Of a DNA stretch of 64,000 bases, positions 1 through 9,232 are shown piece by piece. The notes below the pieces were generated by a model that had not been told where the DNA came from, did no database searches, and saw nothing but the letters and a program-made list of their open reading frames with translations. Source of the stretch: Leptospira koniambonensis (GTDB lineage Bacteria > Spirochaetota > Leptospiria > Leptospirales > Leptospiraceae); NCBI RefSeq assembly GCF_004769555.1, contig NZ_RQFY01000012.1, positions 62,001 to 126,000 of the forward strand, given 5' to 3'. Every line of letters begins with the position of its first letter. The stretch's first letter is position 1. A program made the position numbers and the translations under genes.

Positions 1-459
1 CTCTATCTTTTGATCTTTCTTCAAGTGACAGGATCTTTTTTAGGAACGCAACTCGAAGAATTTGCCAAAAAGAAGAGTATTGATCAGAGCGTTCCTTACC
101 CTGTGGAATTCATTCAATTCTTTTTGATATCCACATTTGTATCTGGATTAATTATGCATTTGCTCTTGCCGGTAATTTTTTCCAAACTAAGTTTGATCCA
201 AGGATTGAAAGAATTACCGAATAGCATCAAACGTTCTGATTACATTATGGCAGCTTGGACCCCGCTCGTAATTATGTTTGCTCCGGTGCTTTTGGCTTCT
301 CTTATTTCCAGTTCTGAGGAAATGACGGATTCCGTTTTTGGAAAGATTTTACAGGTCGTGATCTTTTTCTTTATGCTCACCTCGGATATTTTTTTACAAT
401 ACCCGACTTACTATTTGATCCGCACCGAGAAAAAGACCGCAGACAGTCCTGAAAATTAG
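1..459 (+). CDS. Integral membrane protein, 5'-truncated by window edge
   Basis: The frame is open from the first base, so the true start lies outside the window; the TTG at position 10 is only the first start-like codon inside it. At least 152 residues are visible. Three hydrophobic segments can be seen: one around FFLISTFVSGLIMHLLLPVIF, one around WTPLVIMFAPVLLASLI and one near the C-terminus around VVIFFFMLTSDIFL. The tail is short and charged. I do not recognise a family. It ends three bases before the stop of the chemotaxis receptor on the opposite strand, so the two genes converge with almost no spacer. Confidence 0.6.
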   Translation, partial: LYLLIFLQVTGSFLGTQLEEFAKKKSIDQSVPYPVEFIQFFLISTFVSGLIMHLLLPVIFSKLSLIQGLKELPNSIKRSDYIMAAWTPLVIMFAPVLLASLISSSEEMTDSVFGKILQVVIFFFMLTSDIFLQYPTYYLIRTEKKTADSPEN

Positions 460-462
460 AGC

Positions 463-2175
463 TTAAGCTTTTAAGAAACTCATAGTATCTCTTAAACTTT
501 TTGCAATATTCAATAGCCCAGTTGCACTTCCTGCGATCTCTTCCGAGTTTGCAGCGCTGTTCTGGACAGTGACAGAAATATTTGAAACCGCATTTGCAGT
601 TTCTGAAATTGCTACTTTTTGTTCTCTAACAGAAGTTCTGATCTCTTCCGATTTCGAATCTACATCGTTGACTGCGGTGATGATTGTTGCCTTCTTCTCT
701 TGTTGGACTTTCATAGTGGAAACTATATTGTCTGAAGAAAGTTTAATGAAGGAAAGCCCTTCCAAAATTTCCGCATATACTTTCACACAACTATCCACGA
801 AGTTTTTGCCAGATTCAATTTCCTGATTACTTGTGCGGATCAAACTTTCGATTGTTTTGGTACTTTGATCCGTTTGTTCTGCGAGTCTAGTTATCTCTGT
901 GGCAACTACTGCGAATCCTTTTCCATGTTCTCCAGCTCTCGCTGCTTCAATAGCTGCGTTTAATGCAAGAAGGTTTACTTTTTCAGAAATTTCCTGGATG
1001 ATCGCTGTGATAGATCTCATTTCTCCGGAACTGGATTCAATTTTTATCATACTTTCGGAAAGGCTTCCCATCGTTTTTTTACCTGCTTCCGTTTTAGAAT
1101 ACATATCCGAAATTTTTCCTAAAGAATCAGAAACTGAATCTCCTACCTTAGTGATCAAACTATCCAGCTCTTTCATTTCACCCGAGAAAGAAAGGATCAA
1201 CTTATACTGACCTTCTGCATTCGTAGTGACTTGTTCCATACCTGCACTAATCTCTTCAACCGAGGCAGAAATTTCTTCCACGGAGGCGGATTCACTTTGG
1301 GCATTTTCTGAAAGATACTCACTTGATTTAGAAAGTTGTTCTGCAGCCACCAAGATGGATTCAGAGAAGGTAAGGATAGAAGAGAGCATCTCTTTTACTT
1401 TTGTCTGAAAATTCCGGAACACTAAGGATAAGAGATAAAGTTCGTCTAGATTCAGAATATCTTCGTCTACTTCTACCGGATTACTAAAATCTGCATCTCG
1501 GATCGATATTCTAACTCGATTTAATCCCTTTACGAGTCGGATCGAAAACTTGATAGAAGCATACAAAATATATACGAGTGTAAGTGCAGAAAGTGAAAGA
1601 AAAATTGTAAGACTCAATGCGTATTCTGTTTCTGCTCTTTGGTAAATCCTTTCCGAGATAATCAGCTGAACTGAGATCAGCTTTTCTATATTCCCAGCAA
1701 CTGGATCTATCATAGAATACATCCTATGATCTGCAAAATTTCCCAGACCTTCTTTGTCTTTTGCAACCATAAGTGCTCTTGCTTCTTCTACACTTTTATC
1801 CGCGTCTGCAAAAAGAGGTTTTAACTTATCGATCAGCACAGTTTCTTCTTCTACCAAATGGGTTTGGAGATAAGCATTCCATTCCGACTTGATGTCTTTC
1901 ATAGCCTTGTCTAGATTTTCGATACCTTCTTCGTAGGTGAACGCGCCACTTCTTGTTTTGTGAACACAATCGACGATGGAGATTGCATAATGGTCTGAGA
2001 TTGTTTTTAATTGTTTTAAAGGAATTAATCTGTCGTTCCGGATTGTTTCTATATCGTTGATCCTAGAAGCGGAATTGATGAGAGAAAGAGCCAGGATAAT
2101 TAAAAAAGGGATTAATACAGAAGAGAACAAGATCGCAAGTTTAGATTTTAAGCTTAGTCGCAAATACCATTTCAT
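463..2175 (-). CDS. Methyl-accepting chemotaxis protein
   Basis: A transmembrane chemoreceptor of about 570 residues that signals to the CheA/CheW array. It has an N-terminal membrane segment (about residues 10-35), a helical periplasmic sensor of four-helix-bundle type, a second membrane segment near residue 200, a HAMP-like linker and a long coiled-coil signalling domain. The hairpin tip reads [20 protein letters not shown], the hallmark of the MCP signalling domain. I chose the ATG at 2175 over the upstream GTG at 2211 because GGAG lies seven bases before it and the protein then starts [12 protein letters not shown], a normal lead into the first membrane helix. The ligand cannot be inferred. 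It is convergent with the preceding gene and monocistronic. Confidence 0.9.
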   Translation of the reverse strand: MKWYLRLSLKSKLAILFSSVLIPFLIILALSLINSASRINDIETIRNDRLIPLKQLKTISDHYAISIVDCVHKTRSGAFTYEEGIENLDKAMKDIKSEWNAYLQTHLVEEETVLIDKLKPLFADADKSVEEARALMVAKDKEGLGNFADHRMYSMIDPVAGNIEKLISVQLIISERIYQRAETEYALSLTIFLSLSALTLVYILYASIKFSIRLVKGLNRVRISIRDADFSNPVEVDEDILNLDELYLLSLVFRNFQTKVKEMLSSILTFSESILVAAEQLSKSSEYLSENAQSESASVEEISASVEEISAGMEQVTTNAEGQYKLILSFSGEMKELDSLITKVGDSVSDSLGKISDMYSKTEAGKKTMGSLSESMIKIESSSGEMRSITAIIQEISEKVNLLALNAAIEAARAGEHGKGFAVVATEITRLAEQTDQSTKTIESLIRTSNQEIESGKNFVDSCVKVYAEILEGLSFIKLSSDNIVSTMKVQQEKKATIITAVNDVDSKSEEIRTSVREQKVAISETANAVSNISVTVQNSAANSEEIAGSATGLLNIAKSLRDTMSFLKA

Positions 2176-2311
2176 GAAAACACTCCGGCCGGGGAGTATA
2201 ACATAGAACACAATATAAATCGAGCAAATTAGAACGCTTCCACCAACTAAATGAGAAGAACGATTTTCTGACTGAAGAATTTATTTCCTAGGGGATAGTA
2301 TCTTCTTCACG

Positions 2312-2344
2312 AGTATACAAAATCGATTTCAGTATACGAAATAG
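2312..2344. repeat. Direct repeat AGTATACRAAAT, two copies, 19-bp period
   Basis: AGTATACAAAAT begins at 2312 and AGTATACGAAAT at 2331, on the same strand, with a 19-bp repeat distance (about two helical turns). They lie in the divergent spacer between the chemoreceptor and the next gene, about 110 bp upstream of the predicted promoter at 2419. A pair of binding sites for one regulator is a possible reading, but no protein can be named. Confidence 0.3.
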
Positions 2345-2418
2345 AATTTACCAAAGTGAAACAACTGTTAGATATCTGATTTACCTCGGCTTGGATCATT
2401 GTAGCGATTGCTATAGGC

Positions 2419-2446
2419 TTGACAGGTTTGGATTAACGACTAATGT
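2419..2446 (+). promoter_or_regulatory. Sigma70-type promoter for the 2506 gene
   Basis: TTGACA at 2419-2424 is a perfect -35 hexamer, followed after 16 bases by TAATGT at 2441-2446. The predicted transcript would have a leader of roughly 50 bases carrying the GGGAGAGG ribosome-binding site just before the ATG at 2506. The rest of the 330-bp spacer holds the direct repeat listed separately and nothing else I can recognise. Confidence 0.5.
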
Positions 2447-2505
2447 CGGAGATCAAGCCCCCTGGCTTTATATAATACGAATGTTATAAAAAGGGAGAGG
2501 CGGTA

Positions 2506-4002
2506 ATGAGCCTTCTGAAACAAAAAATAGAAAGAGAAAAAAAATCCGGGAAACTGCTGCTCCACTCATTGATCCTCGCATTTGCGATCAGCGGGTCCGC
2601 ATTATCCTTAGCTGCGTTTTCTTTAAAACAGATTCCAGACTCTATTGGTCCGGATGGAAGAAATATCTCCAGACAATTCTTCCAATTTTTGAAAACAGCA
2701 ATTATTAAAAACAAGTATGATGGAAGGGCAGAAGGTTTTCATAAATATCTGGATCGCTCTTTGGAGAGATTCGAATTAAAAAATTTGTTTAATTCTGAAT
2801 ACATGAATAAGGATGATAACGGGCAACATTATGTTACCTACCGGGGTAGATTTGCGAACGATGGATACAAGGTAAGCCTTGAAACAATCCGCATGAAGGA
2901 GGTTCCGATACCTAGTTTCGGCGACTTCACTGCTGAGTTTGCATTAAAACATAATCCTAATCCTGCTTATGGTGGGAATTCCTACTCCGGAAATCTAGAT
3001 GTTCTAACTCATTTGGGGCCATTCACTCATAAACATGGGCTGAGTGCTATGGATTCTGGGTTACATTTTTTAGATGCAAATAATTTAAAATCTATCAACG
3101 CGCCTGAGACTACTTCATTCAAAAAGATTAAGGATCCAGAAGCAAGAAAGGCTATTAACGATTTTACTGAATCTTTCCCAGCTCTAGCAAAGTTCATGGG
3201 TTATTATTTTGGTTTGGATTCTTTGTTGAAGGTCCAGCAAGACGGAAAACTCCCTGGAATTACTGCTTTTGCATTCGAAGGAAATATTGAACAAACCTTG
3301 ATGAGAGATTATCCGGATCTAGGCGATTATTTGGATGATATCAAATATTTAGGATTTATTAAATTAAGAATTACGAATGTTTCTGGAAGATCTTTGGCGG
3401 AATTTGCGATTGAATCTAAAACAAGAGAGATCCGTTTCAAGTTTTTCACACATAACGGTAAAGTAATCCCTTATGATACAAAGGGAAATTTTTATCCTCA
3501 AGAAGCGTTCACGCTTAATTCTCTTTCTGAATTTCCTTTCGTAGTAAAAGCAAGTTTAGAAGCAAACCTCTACGGTTTAATGCTGGAAAACAACGATGTT
3601 CAATTGCTCGGCAGATTTTCCAATACTGCAACTTCTGGGATCCTAAATTTAAAAATAACTAAGATAGAAGAGTTTGATGTTAGTGGAGCCTTCGCATATT
3701 TGGCACCTTCTTGGGCGATCAATCTATTTATCCCTGGAAATCTTCAGTCTATTATCTACGAGTTCACTGAAACTCTTGTAAAAGCAAATAATGGAAAAGG
3801 GACTAACATCGTACTCCGATGGGATAGAGATTCTTCTAGAACAACTATGAAGACCCATATAGAAACAGAGTTTTTGGATAATTTTTTCATCAGATTCGGC
3901 TTGAAGATCTGGAATCATAAGGTCCTTCCGGATGAAGATGCAAAGGATGATATTAGAGCGGTTCTTTCCAAAACAATCGACCTGTTATTAAAAGGAATTT
4001 AA
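2506..4002 (+). CDS. Conserved hypothetical, membrane-anchored protein
   Basis: 498 residues with a strong ribosome-binding site (GGGAGAGG) before the ATG. A basic N-terminus (MSLLKQKIEREKKSGK) is followed by one hydrophobic segment at about residues 18-40, which should anchor or export the protein. The remainder is a soluble domain of mixed alpha/beta character with no cysteines in obvious pairs and no motif I can assign. The composition is that of a folded protein, not a repeat protein. It is followed closely by a DUF4345 gene on the same strand, with a perfect hairpin between the two. Confidence 0.7.
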   Translation: MSLLKQKIEREKKSGKLLLHSLILAFAISGSALSLAAFSLKQIPDSIGPDGRNISRQFFQFLKTAIIKNKYDGRAEGFHKYLDRSLERFELKNLFNSEYMNKDDNGQHYVTYRGRFANDGYKVSLETIRMKEVPIPSFGDFTAEFALKHNPNPAYGGNSYSGNLDVLTHLGPFTHKHGLSAMDSGLHFLDANNLKSINAPETTSFKKIKDPEARKAINDFTESFPALAKFMGYYFGLDSLLKVQQDGKLPGITAFAFEGNIEQTLMRDYPDLGDYLDDIKYLGFIKLRITNVSGRSLAEFAIESKTREIRFKFFTHNGKVIPYDTKGNFYPQEAFTLNSLSEFPFVVKASLEANLYGLMLENNDVQLLGRFSNTATSGILNLKITKIEEFDVSGAFAYLAPSWAINLFIPGNLQSIIYEFTETLVKANNGKGTNIVLRWDRDSSRTTMKTHIETEFLDNFFIRFGLKIWNHKVLPDEDAKDDIRAVLSKTIDLLLKGI

Positions 4003-4009
4003 CACTTTA

Positions 4010-4032
4010 CGGATCGAGGTTTATTCGATCCG
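4010..4032 (+). other. Perfect hairpin between the 2506 and 4045 genes
   Basis: CGGATCGA (4010-4017) and TCGATCCG (4025-4032) are exact reverse complements with a 7-base loop. No T-run follows, so it is not a standard intrinsic terminator. It sits immediately before the start of the downstream gene and could affect mRNA processing or translation there. Confidence 0.45.
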
Positions 4033-4044
4033 ATTGTGGGAATT

Positions 4045-4440
4045 ATGCAAACAAATCAATCTGTATCCATTAGTACTCGTATAGTCCAAGTATGTTTGTT
4101 TTTAGCAGCCGCCATTGCAATTTTTGGCGGAAGTTTGCAGATGTATTTAGGTGAACCTACTGTCAGCGCAAGGTTGGACAATATACATAGATTCATGGCT
4201 GGGATCTATCTATCGATGGGATTGATTTGTTTTTGGGCGGCTTATACAATTCGTGTCCAAAGAACTCTGGTGTATCTGATTGCTTTAGGAATATTTATTG
4301 CCGCGCTCGGGAGAATACTTTCTATCTCTATAGTTGGTTTGCCGGAGCCTGCCGGGCTTTGGATTGGTTATTTAACTCCTGAGATATTACTTCCTATCAT
4401 TCTTGCAATCGCTCAATCTAGAAGAAAAGAAATCCAATAA
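4045..4440 (+). CDS. DUF4345 family membrane protein
   Basis: About 131 residues with four predicted membrane helices. The pattern DNIHRFMAGIYLSMGLICFWA followed by a GR-S-x-x-x-G-x-P segment (LGRILSISIVGLPEP) fits the small DUF4345 membrane family, whose function is unknown. Two starts are possible: GTG at 4036 and ATG at 4045. GGGA lies three bases before the ATG and neither start has a good ribosome-binding site, so the N-terminus is uncertain by three residues. The gene ends before a palindrome that lies between it and the convergent methyltransferase gene. Confidence 0.75.
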   Translation: MQTNQSVSISTRIVQVCLFLAAAIAIFGGSLQMYLGEPTVSARLDNIHRFMAGIYLSMGLICFWAAYTIRVQRTLVYLIALGIFIAALGRILSISIVGLPEPAGLWIGYLTPEILLPIILAIAQSRRKEIQ

Positions 4441-4454
4441 GGTTAATTTTTTAG

Positions 4455-4480
4455 ATGCTCGTATGTTTATATACGAGCAT
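4455..4480. terminator. Palindromic hairpin between convergent genes
   Basis: ATGCTCGTAT (4455-4464) pairs perfectly with ATACGAGCAT (4471-4480) across a six-base loop. It lies in the 53-bp spacer between two convergent stop codons, the usual place for a shared terminator. The downstream sequence is only moderately T-rich on the plus strand and not T-rich on the minus strand, so efficiency is unclear. Confidence 0.5.
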
Positions 4481-4493
4481 TGATCTTCTTCTA

Positions 4494-5123
4494 TTAAGAT
4501 AATTTCCAAACATTCTCTTTTGCAGAATGTCCTTTTAATCCACCTGCCATTTCCTGACTTAAAAGATTTTTTAAAGTAAAAGTGTTTTTATAATGTAAGT
4601 TTACTTCTTCCGTTGAAATAGAAAAGGGAGGACCTGCCATTTTAGATTGATCATATTCAAATGTAATCAGAAGTTGAGGCGCTTCATTTGTAATTTGAGT
4701 TAAATGCGAAGAATATCGAATTCGGGTTTCTTGTGGAAGTGCTACTAATGCCGCTCTATCATAGACTGCATCTACAGGACCCAAAACCTCTTTAGATAAA
4801 TCGAATATATCTCCTACGAAGATATCTATACCGTTCGAGCTATATAGGACCAGTTTTCCTATTTTAGAAATTTTAGGCTCTACTCCCAATTCTTGAAACA
4901 ACTGTTGGATTGCCATTTCTACAAGCTCAGCACCAGCGACTCTATATCCTTTAGAAAGAAGCCAGGCTATGTCTAAGGTTTTGCCGCAAAGTGGAATAAA
5001 CACACGGCTATCTTTTGGTATAGAAAGTTCCGCAAAATAATTGAGTAAAAGCGGATTAGTTTCACTTTCGTGGAAAGGAATATTATTTTCTTTCCATCTG
5101 CTTAGCCAAAAATCTTTTTCCAT
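4494..5123 (-). CDS. tpm: Thiopurine S-methyltransferase (TPMT family)
   Basis: 209 residues, the usual length for bacterial TPMT. The N-terminus FWLSRWKENNIPFHESETNP and the SAM-binding stretch FIPLCGKTLDIAWLLSKGYRVAGAELV are characteristic of the family, as is the later VDAVYDRAALVALP segment. The family transfers methyl groups from SAM to sulfur in thiopurines and, in bacteria, to tellurium and selenium oxyanions; the natural substrate here is not known. The gene is monocistronic, transcribed away from the macro-domain gene. Confidence 0.88.
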   Translation of the reverse strand: MEKDFWLSRWKENNIPFHESETNPLLLNYFAELSIPKDSRVFIPLCGKTLDIAWLLSKGYRVAGAELVEMAIQQLFQELGVEPKISKIGKLVLYSSNGIDIFVGDIFDLSKEVLGPVDAVYDRAALVALPQETRIRYSSHLTQITNEAPQLLITFEYDQSKMAGPPFSISTEEVNLHYKNTFTLKNLLSQEMAGGLKGHSAKENVWKLS

Positions 5124-5154
5124 TTTTTATCCCTCTAATTTGCGCTCTACTCAT

Positions 5155-5170
5155 TTGTAGGAGTTCCAAC
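5155..5170. repeat. Imperfect palindrome TTGTAGGAGTTCCAAC
   Basis: A member of the TGTAGGA-TTCC-ACA group, about 35 bases upstream of the tpm start codon on the minus strand. Confidence 0.4.
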
Positions 5171-5250
5171 CTATGGTAATTGTTTTGGAACGTTTGGCAA
5201 CCCTTTAGAAAGAGGAAAACGGGTGTATGTCAAGTGATTCATTCGAATTC

Positions 5251-5316
5251 GTGTGCATGTGCACATGTTCGGATATGCACGCAAATTCACACGCATAGGC
5301 GCATGTGTGCATATGC
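5251..5316. other. Alternating purine-pyrimidine tracts with a 12-bp palindrome
   Basis: Within the 356-bp spacer between tpm and the macro-domain gene, bases 5251-5267 and 5299-5316 alternate strictly between purine and pyrimidine (GTGTGCATGTGCACATG and GCGCATGTGTGCATATGC). The first contains the perfect palindrome CATGTGCACATG at 5256-5267. Such tracts can adopt left-handed DNA under supercoiling. A 65-codon open frame crosses this stretch, but it has no ribosome-binding site and odd composition, so I do not call it a gene. The rest of the spacer is AT-rich, with nothing else recognised apart from a short palindrome at 5155. Confidence 0.4.
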
Positions 5317-5479
5317 CTTTATAAAATACCCATTATTTTATTCTAAACTTCTACTAAATCTGTGCAGAATTGCTTAAATCTTCGCCAAACAATCAATATC
5401 TCTTTTTCTTATTATTAAACGAATTATGAAAATAAAATATAAATTCTACTTGCAAGGCAGCTGTTTTTAGTCTCTTTAA

Positions 5480-6037
5480 ATGGGGATGGAAATTTTTGTT
5501 TGGAAAGGTGATATCACGTCCATCCAAACGGATGCGGTGGTAAATGCTGCTAATTCTTCCCTATCGGGAGGAGGTGGAGTGGATGGTGCCATTCACAGAG
5601 TGGGTGGGCCAAAGATCATGGAAGAATGTAGGATATTAAAGATCAAAAAATATCCGAATGGTCTTCCTACGGGACAATGTGTTCTTACCTCTGGTGGACA
5701 ACTTTCTGCCAAATATGTGATCCATGCTGTGGGTCCAGTTTGGAAGGGGGGAGATTATCAGGAAGCGTCTCTATTAGAAACCTGTTATAAAAATATTCTA
5801 CAATTATCTTCGGATCGTGCATTTGAATCGATTTCAGTTCCGAGTATCAGTACAGGGATTTATGCTTATCCAAAAGAATTGGCTGCTCCAATTGCAATCC
5901 GAACGATCTTGGATCATAAGGAGCAATTTCCCAGAAAGTTGATCTTTGTTTGTTTTGATCAAGAAACAAAGGATTTATATGAGAAAATTCTAAACCAATC
6001 TGGTATTAATTTTAAAGAAGGAACTCCTTCCTTCTAA
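5480..6037 (+). CDS. Macro domain protein, O-acetyl-ADP-ribose deacetylase-like
   Basis: 185 residues, a single stand-alone macro domain. The ADP-ribose-binding motifs are clear: GDITSIQTDAVVNAANSSLSGGGGVDGAIH near residues 10-40 and SISTGIYAYP near 125-135. The asparagine-glycine arrangement (NAAN, GGGGVDGAIH) matches the MacroD/YmdB type, which hydrolyses O-acetyl-ADP-ribose and mono-ADP-ribose from proteins. A second ATG six bases downstream (5486) is equally possible because neither has a convincing ribosome-binding site. It ends four bases before the convergent esterase gene. Confidence 0.88.
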   Translation: MGMEIFVWKGDITSIQTDAVVNAANSSLSGGGGVDGAIHRVGGPKIMEECRILKIKKYPNGLPTGQCVLTSGGQLSAKYVIHAVGPVWKGGDYQEASLLETCYKNILQLSSDRAFESISVPSISTGIYAYPKELAAPIAIRTILDHKEQFPRKLIFVCFDQETKDLYEKILNQSGINFKEGTPSF

Positions 6038-6041
6038 TATT

Positions 6042-7559
6042 CTATAAGCCTATTCCTGCTGCTTGTCCGCAGCTGGTGTACATATCTTGTTTCGGGTTTA
6101 TTGCATAGGATTCGTCGGATGTTGCTTTTCCTAAACTATTATTGATAGTGCTATCGAATAGATTCGTATTTACACAAGATCCCGAAGAATTATTACATTG
6201 AACATTTGCGGGAGGGCTTGCTCCATTTGCCAAAGTATTTAACCAAGTTGCAAAATTAACTCCTCCACTTTTTAAAGAATACATATCATTATAAGTGGTG
6301 ATTGTGTGAACATCTCCGGGGCCTATATAATATCTATAGTTGGGTTTGGTAGCCGCATCCTTCATTTTAGAAACTGCCTGTTTGGACCAATCACAAGTAG
6401 TATAATCGTTTGAACTAGATGAACTTCCATCTGGCACAGAACTTCCGTCACTGTCTCCGTAAATGGCTGAATATGATTTTCCGGCTTGGTAAGGATCAGG
6501 AGTGGTCGCAGTCGAATAGATCAAGCTTCCATCTTTAATCTTATTGATCTGCCCCATTGTATGATAAAAAAATCTTTGGTTCCCATCGAATAATGCAGTG
6601 TATTGTCCGAGAACATCTCCAGAATACTCAGTAGCCACTTTTTTGAAGAAGTCATTAATAGAAGGTGAAGCTCCAGTCGTATAATTTGCATCGATCCCAT
6701 TCACCCAAATCGGAAGATTAGAAGAAGAAAAACCAGTTCCACTTCCAATCCCATTTGTTTCTACACCCCAAGAGCTTTCGAGTAATGGAAAAAATGCATC
6801 ATTTGCACCGTAAGCAGCTGTCGGCACAACTGCGTTGGAAGCATCAGATAACATCCTAACTTTTGCACCGGAATCGATTGTAGTTACTGTTTCTCGAATA
6901 ATCGGATAATTTAATATAGCTCCATAACCTCCAGCACTTTGGCCGGTCACAAAAACTCGGTCCAGTTGGGGATAAGAATTTTGGACAAATTTTAAGACCG
7001 AGATCACATTATCATACCCATGATGTTTAATGGTCCCACTTGTATAAGTTTTGTCCTTACTTCCTATATGAAGATCTCCAGTGCAATAGGGGACAAATAT
7101 AATATCATAATCTTTGAATGGATTTGCCGCTACGGATTGGTCTATAATACCTTTGAATAAAAGATCTAATGCAAAATCAGGGACCGTATTTAATTGATTA
7201 AAATAAGTGACTGTATTACTTCCGAAACAATTTGCATCGTCCCAACAAGCTCCTCCTCCCATAAAATTGATGAGTAACTTTTTGTTATTCATAGCTACAG
7301 TTTTTCTGAAAAAATAGAAGTTCACATTTCCTTCTGTTCCGCTACATTTCGGATCGAAGGTCGCAGTATATGTATAAGGGCTTGCGCCATGATCCACCTG
7401 AGTTGTAAAGGTTCCAGGTTCAGGAGTGATCCTTGTAAACGGGCTTGTGACCAGATCTACAATGAGTCCGGTGGTGAGAAGTTCCTGGGAATTATCTTTG
7501 TCTTTTGTACAGAAGATTTGAGAGAATAGAACTAGAATTACAAGATATCGAATGTTCAT
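6042..7559 (-). CDS. Pectinacetylesterase/Notum-like serine hydrolase, lipoprotein (copy 2 of tandem)
   Basis: 505 residues. The N-terminus MNIRYLVILVLFSQIFC ends in a lipobox-like cysteine, so this is probably a lipidated envelope protein. The family signature NFMGGGACWDDANCFG (oxyanion/disulfide region), the nucleophile motif GQSAGGYGA and a late GDVHTITT histidine are all present, consistent with a Ser-Asp-His alpha/beta hydrolase of the PAE family, which removes acetyl or acyl esters from polysaccharides or proteins. The substrate is unknown. It is a paralogue of the gene just upstream (62-bp gap, same strand), with nearly the same motif order, indicating tandem duplication and probable co-transcription. 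Confidence 0.85.
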   Translation of the reverse strand: MNIRYLVILVLFSQIFCTKDKDNSQELLTTGLIVDLVTSPFTRITPEPGTFTTQVDHGASPYTYTATFDPKCSGTEGNVNFYFFRKTVAMNNKKLLINFMGGGACWDDANCFGSNTVTYFNQLNTVPDFALDLLFKGIIDQSVAANPFKDYDIIFVPYCTGDLHIGSKDKTYTSGTIKHHGYDNVISVLKFVQNSYPQLDRVFVTGQSAGGYGAILNYPIIRETVTTIDSGAKVRMLSDASNAVVPTAAYGANDAFFPLLESSWGVETNGIGSGTGFSSSNLPIWVNGIDANYTTGASPSINDFFKKVATEYSGDVLGQYTALFDGNQRFFYHTMGQINKIKDGSLIYSTATTPDPYQAGKSYSAIYGDSDGSSVPDGSSSSSNDYTTCDWSKQAVSKMKDAATKPNYRYYIGPGDVHTITTYNDMYSLKSGGVNFATWLNTLANGASPPANVQCNNSSGSCVNTNLFDSTINNSLGKATSDESYAINPKQDMYTSCGQAAGIGL

Positions 7560-7621
7560 AAAAGCCTGATACCACCCCGAAAGGTGATATAGGCTTTATT
7601 TTATTCCTGCTTTATAGAATG

Positions 7622-9055
7622 TCAAGGACCGAAACAGGTCTCGTATAGATCTTTATTATTATCGAATGAGTCCTGGGATGTCGCTCTTCCTAGGGTATCA
7701 TTCAGAGAATTAGCCCCGAAATTTTTATCAGTGCAAGGATGAGATCCTGAACCCGCAGCGCAATCTACAGTTGTTGGAGTTCCTGCATTGGATACGATCG
7801 ATTTTAACCAGGTATTAAAATTCACTCCATTACTCATGAGTCCATACATTGTATCACTTGTGGTGATTGTATGAATGTCTCCAGGAGCTCTATAGTAATA
7901 ATACTTTGGAGCTGCAATGTCGGACATCGCATTATTCGCGTTGATGGCCCAATTACAATTGGATGGAGTATTACCGGTCTTAGGAAGATCTGGCACATCC
8001 CGAGCATCTCCTGGTCCGAAATAAGAACTAGAATCGGAATAAGAAGGAGTTCCCGTGTCAATGATCCCCATTACATTGAAGAACCATCTTTGAGTTGAAT
8101 CGAATGCTGCAGTGTATTGTCCTATAACATCATCCGGGTATTCTCCTGCGATCTGGGTAATATAATCTTCGATAGAAGGAGTTCCGGTCGTCAGGTAGTT
8201 GGCTCCTACCACCCAATCCGGAATATTCGGTCCGCTTCCCCATTGAGTGTTTACAATATCAGAGAAAAATCCATCGATCACTGCTCCATTAGAAGCATCT
8301 GCCACTAAGCTGATCTTACTAATATTTGGAAATTTTGCACTTTCCGAAAATACTGAACGAATATGAGGATAATTTAATACTGCTCCGTATCCTCCTGCAC
8401 TTTGTCCCGCGACTACCACGTTAGTAACTTGTCTATAATTCGATTGGATATATTTTAAAACTGAAAGAACATTATCATGTCCTCTGTGACTATAGACAGA
8501 AGGATCAGAAGAAACATAAGGATCATCGTATGTCGCTACATCTTTGGAGCCCATATGGAGATCTCCAGTGCAATATGGAATAAAAAGAACATCATAATCT
8601 TTTAATGGATTAGAAGAATTTCCTGCATCCAAAATTCCTTGGAATGCGACCTTGATAAAAAGATCAGGAACATCATTTAGGAAATTGAAGAATGTTGTAG
8701 TATTCTTTCCAAAACAGTTATTATTACTCCAGCAAGCTCCTCCTCCCATAAAGTTGATCAAAAGTTTTTTATTATTCGCAGAAACAGATTTTCGGAAGAA
8801 ATAAAATTTAGTGTTTCCTGCATTTCCGAAACATTTTGGAAAATATTCCCTTCCTGGTGTTTGGTAATTGGCATTAGTATTCGGGATTATGATTGTATCG
8901 CTGGAGGGTGGGGTGATCCTTTCGTAAGGATTATAAAGAACTTCGCCTAAAACTGCTCCTGTAAGAGCTTTTGTATTGTCCGGTTCGTCTTTTTTACATC
9001 CGATAAAAAGTAACATCGGAACTATAAATAGAAGCGATAGGTTTTTGGCCTGCAT
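7622..9055 (-). CDS. Pectinacetylesterase/Notum-like serine hydrolase, lipoprotein (copy 1 of tandem)
   Basis: 477 residues from the chosen start. GTG at 9070 and ATG at 9064 also precede it in frame, but GGAG is nine bases before the ATG at 9055, and the protein then begins with a compact signal peptide ending LLFIGC, a good lipobox. GGGACWSNNNCFG, the nucleophile GQSAGGYGA and GDIHTITT match the downstream paralogue and the PAE family. It is transcribed away from lon. The two copies have diverged in loop regions, including an insertion around SKDVATYDDPYVSSDPSVYSH in this one, so they may act on different substrates. Confidence 0.85.
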   Translation of the reverse strand: MQAKNLSLLFIVPMLLFIGCKKDEPDNTKALTGAVLGEVLYNPYERITPPSSDTIIIPNTNANYQTPGREYFPKCFGNAGNTKFYFFRKSVSANNKKLLINFMGGGACWSNNNCFGKNTTTFFNFLNDVPDLFIKVAFQGILDAGNSSNPLKDYDVLFIPYCTGDLHMGSKDVATYDDPYVSSDPSVYSHRGHDNVLSVLKYIQSNYRQVTNVVVAGQSAGGYGAVLNYPHIRSVFSESAKFPNISKISLVADASNGAVIDGFFSDIVNTQWGSGPNIPDWVVGANYLTTGTPSIEDYITQIAGEYPDDVIGQYTAAFDSTQRWFFNVMGIIDTGTPSYSDSSSYFGPGDARDVPDLPKTGNTPSNCNWAINANNAMSDIAAPKYYYYRAPGDIHTITTSDTMYGLMSNGVNFNTWLKSIVSNAGTPTTVDCAAGSGSHPCTDKNFGANSLNDTLGRATSQDSFDNNKDLYETCFGP

Positions 9056-9232
9056 TCGTTTCATCTCCACTCTAGAAAACAGTCAAATTGTTTTATATTT
9101 CCATTAAGACTGGCGTATTTCCTCAAAGATTCAAGCCCTTTTCATTATCGCAGAAAAAGAAAGATTTGAGTACTAGGAGCGAGCCCAGAAACTGGAATTG
9201 GTCTAATTATTTTTTAAACCGAAGGTGAAACC

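Noticed and set aside
899..1210. Open frames on the plus strand across the chemoreceptor
   Set aside because: Antisense of a strong MCP signalling domain; Ser/Ile-rich composition is what the reverse strand of coiled-coil genes gives.
5180..5377. 65-codon open frame in the tpm/macro-domain spacer
   Set aside because: No ribosome-binding site, composition dominated by the alternating CA/TG tracts (many Cys, His), no likeness to a protein.
7561..7621. Possible terminator between the two esterase genes
   Set aside because: Only a very short CACC-GGTG pairing with no T-run is present, so co-transcription is the simpler view.
8117..8308. Plus-strand frames inside the pectinacetylesterase genes
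   Set aside because: They lie fully inside well-supported genes on the other strand and have no signals of their own.
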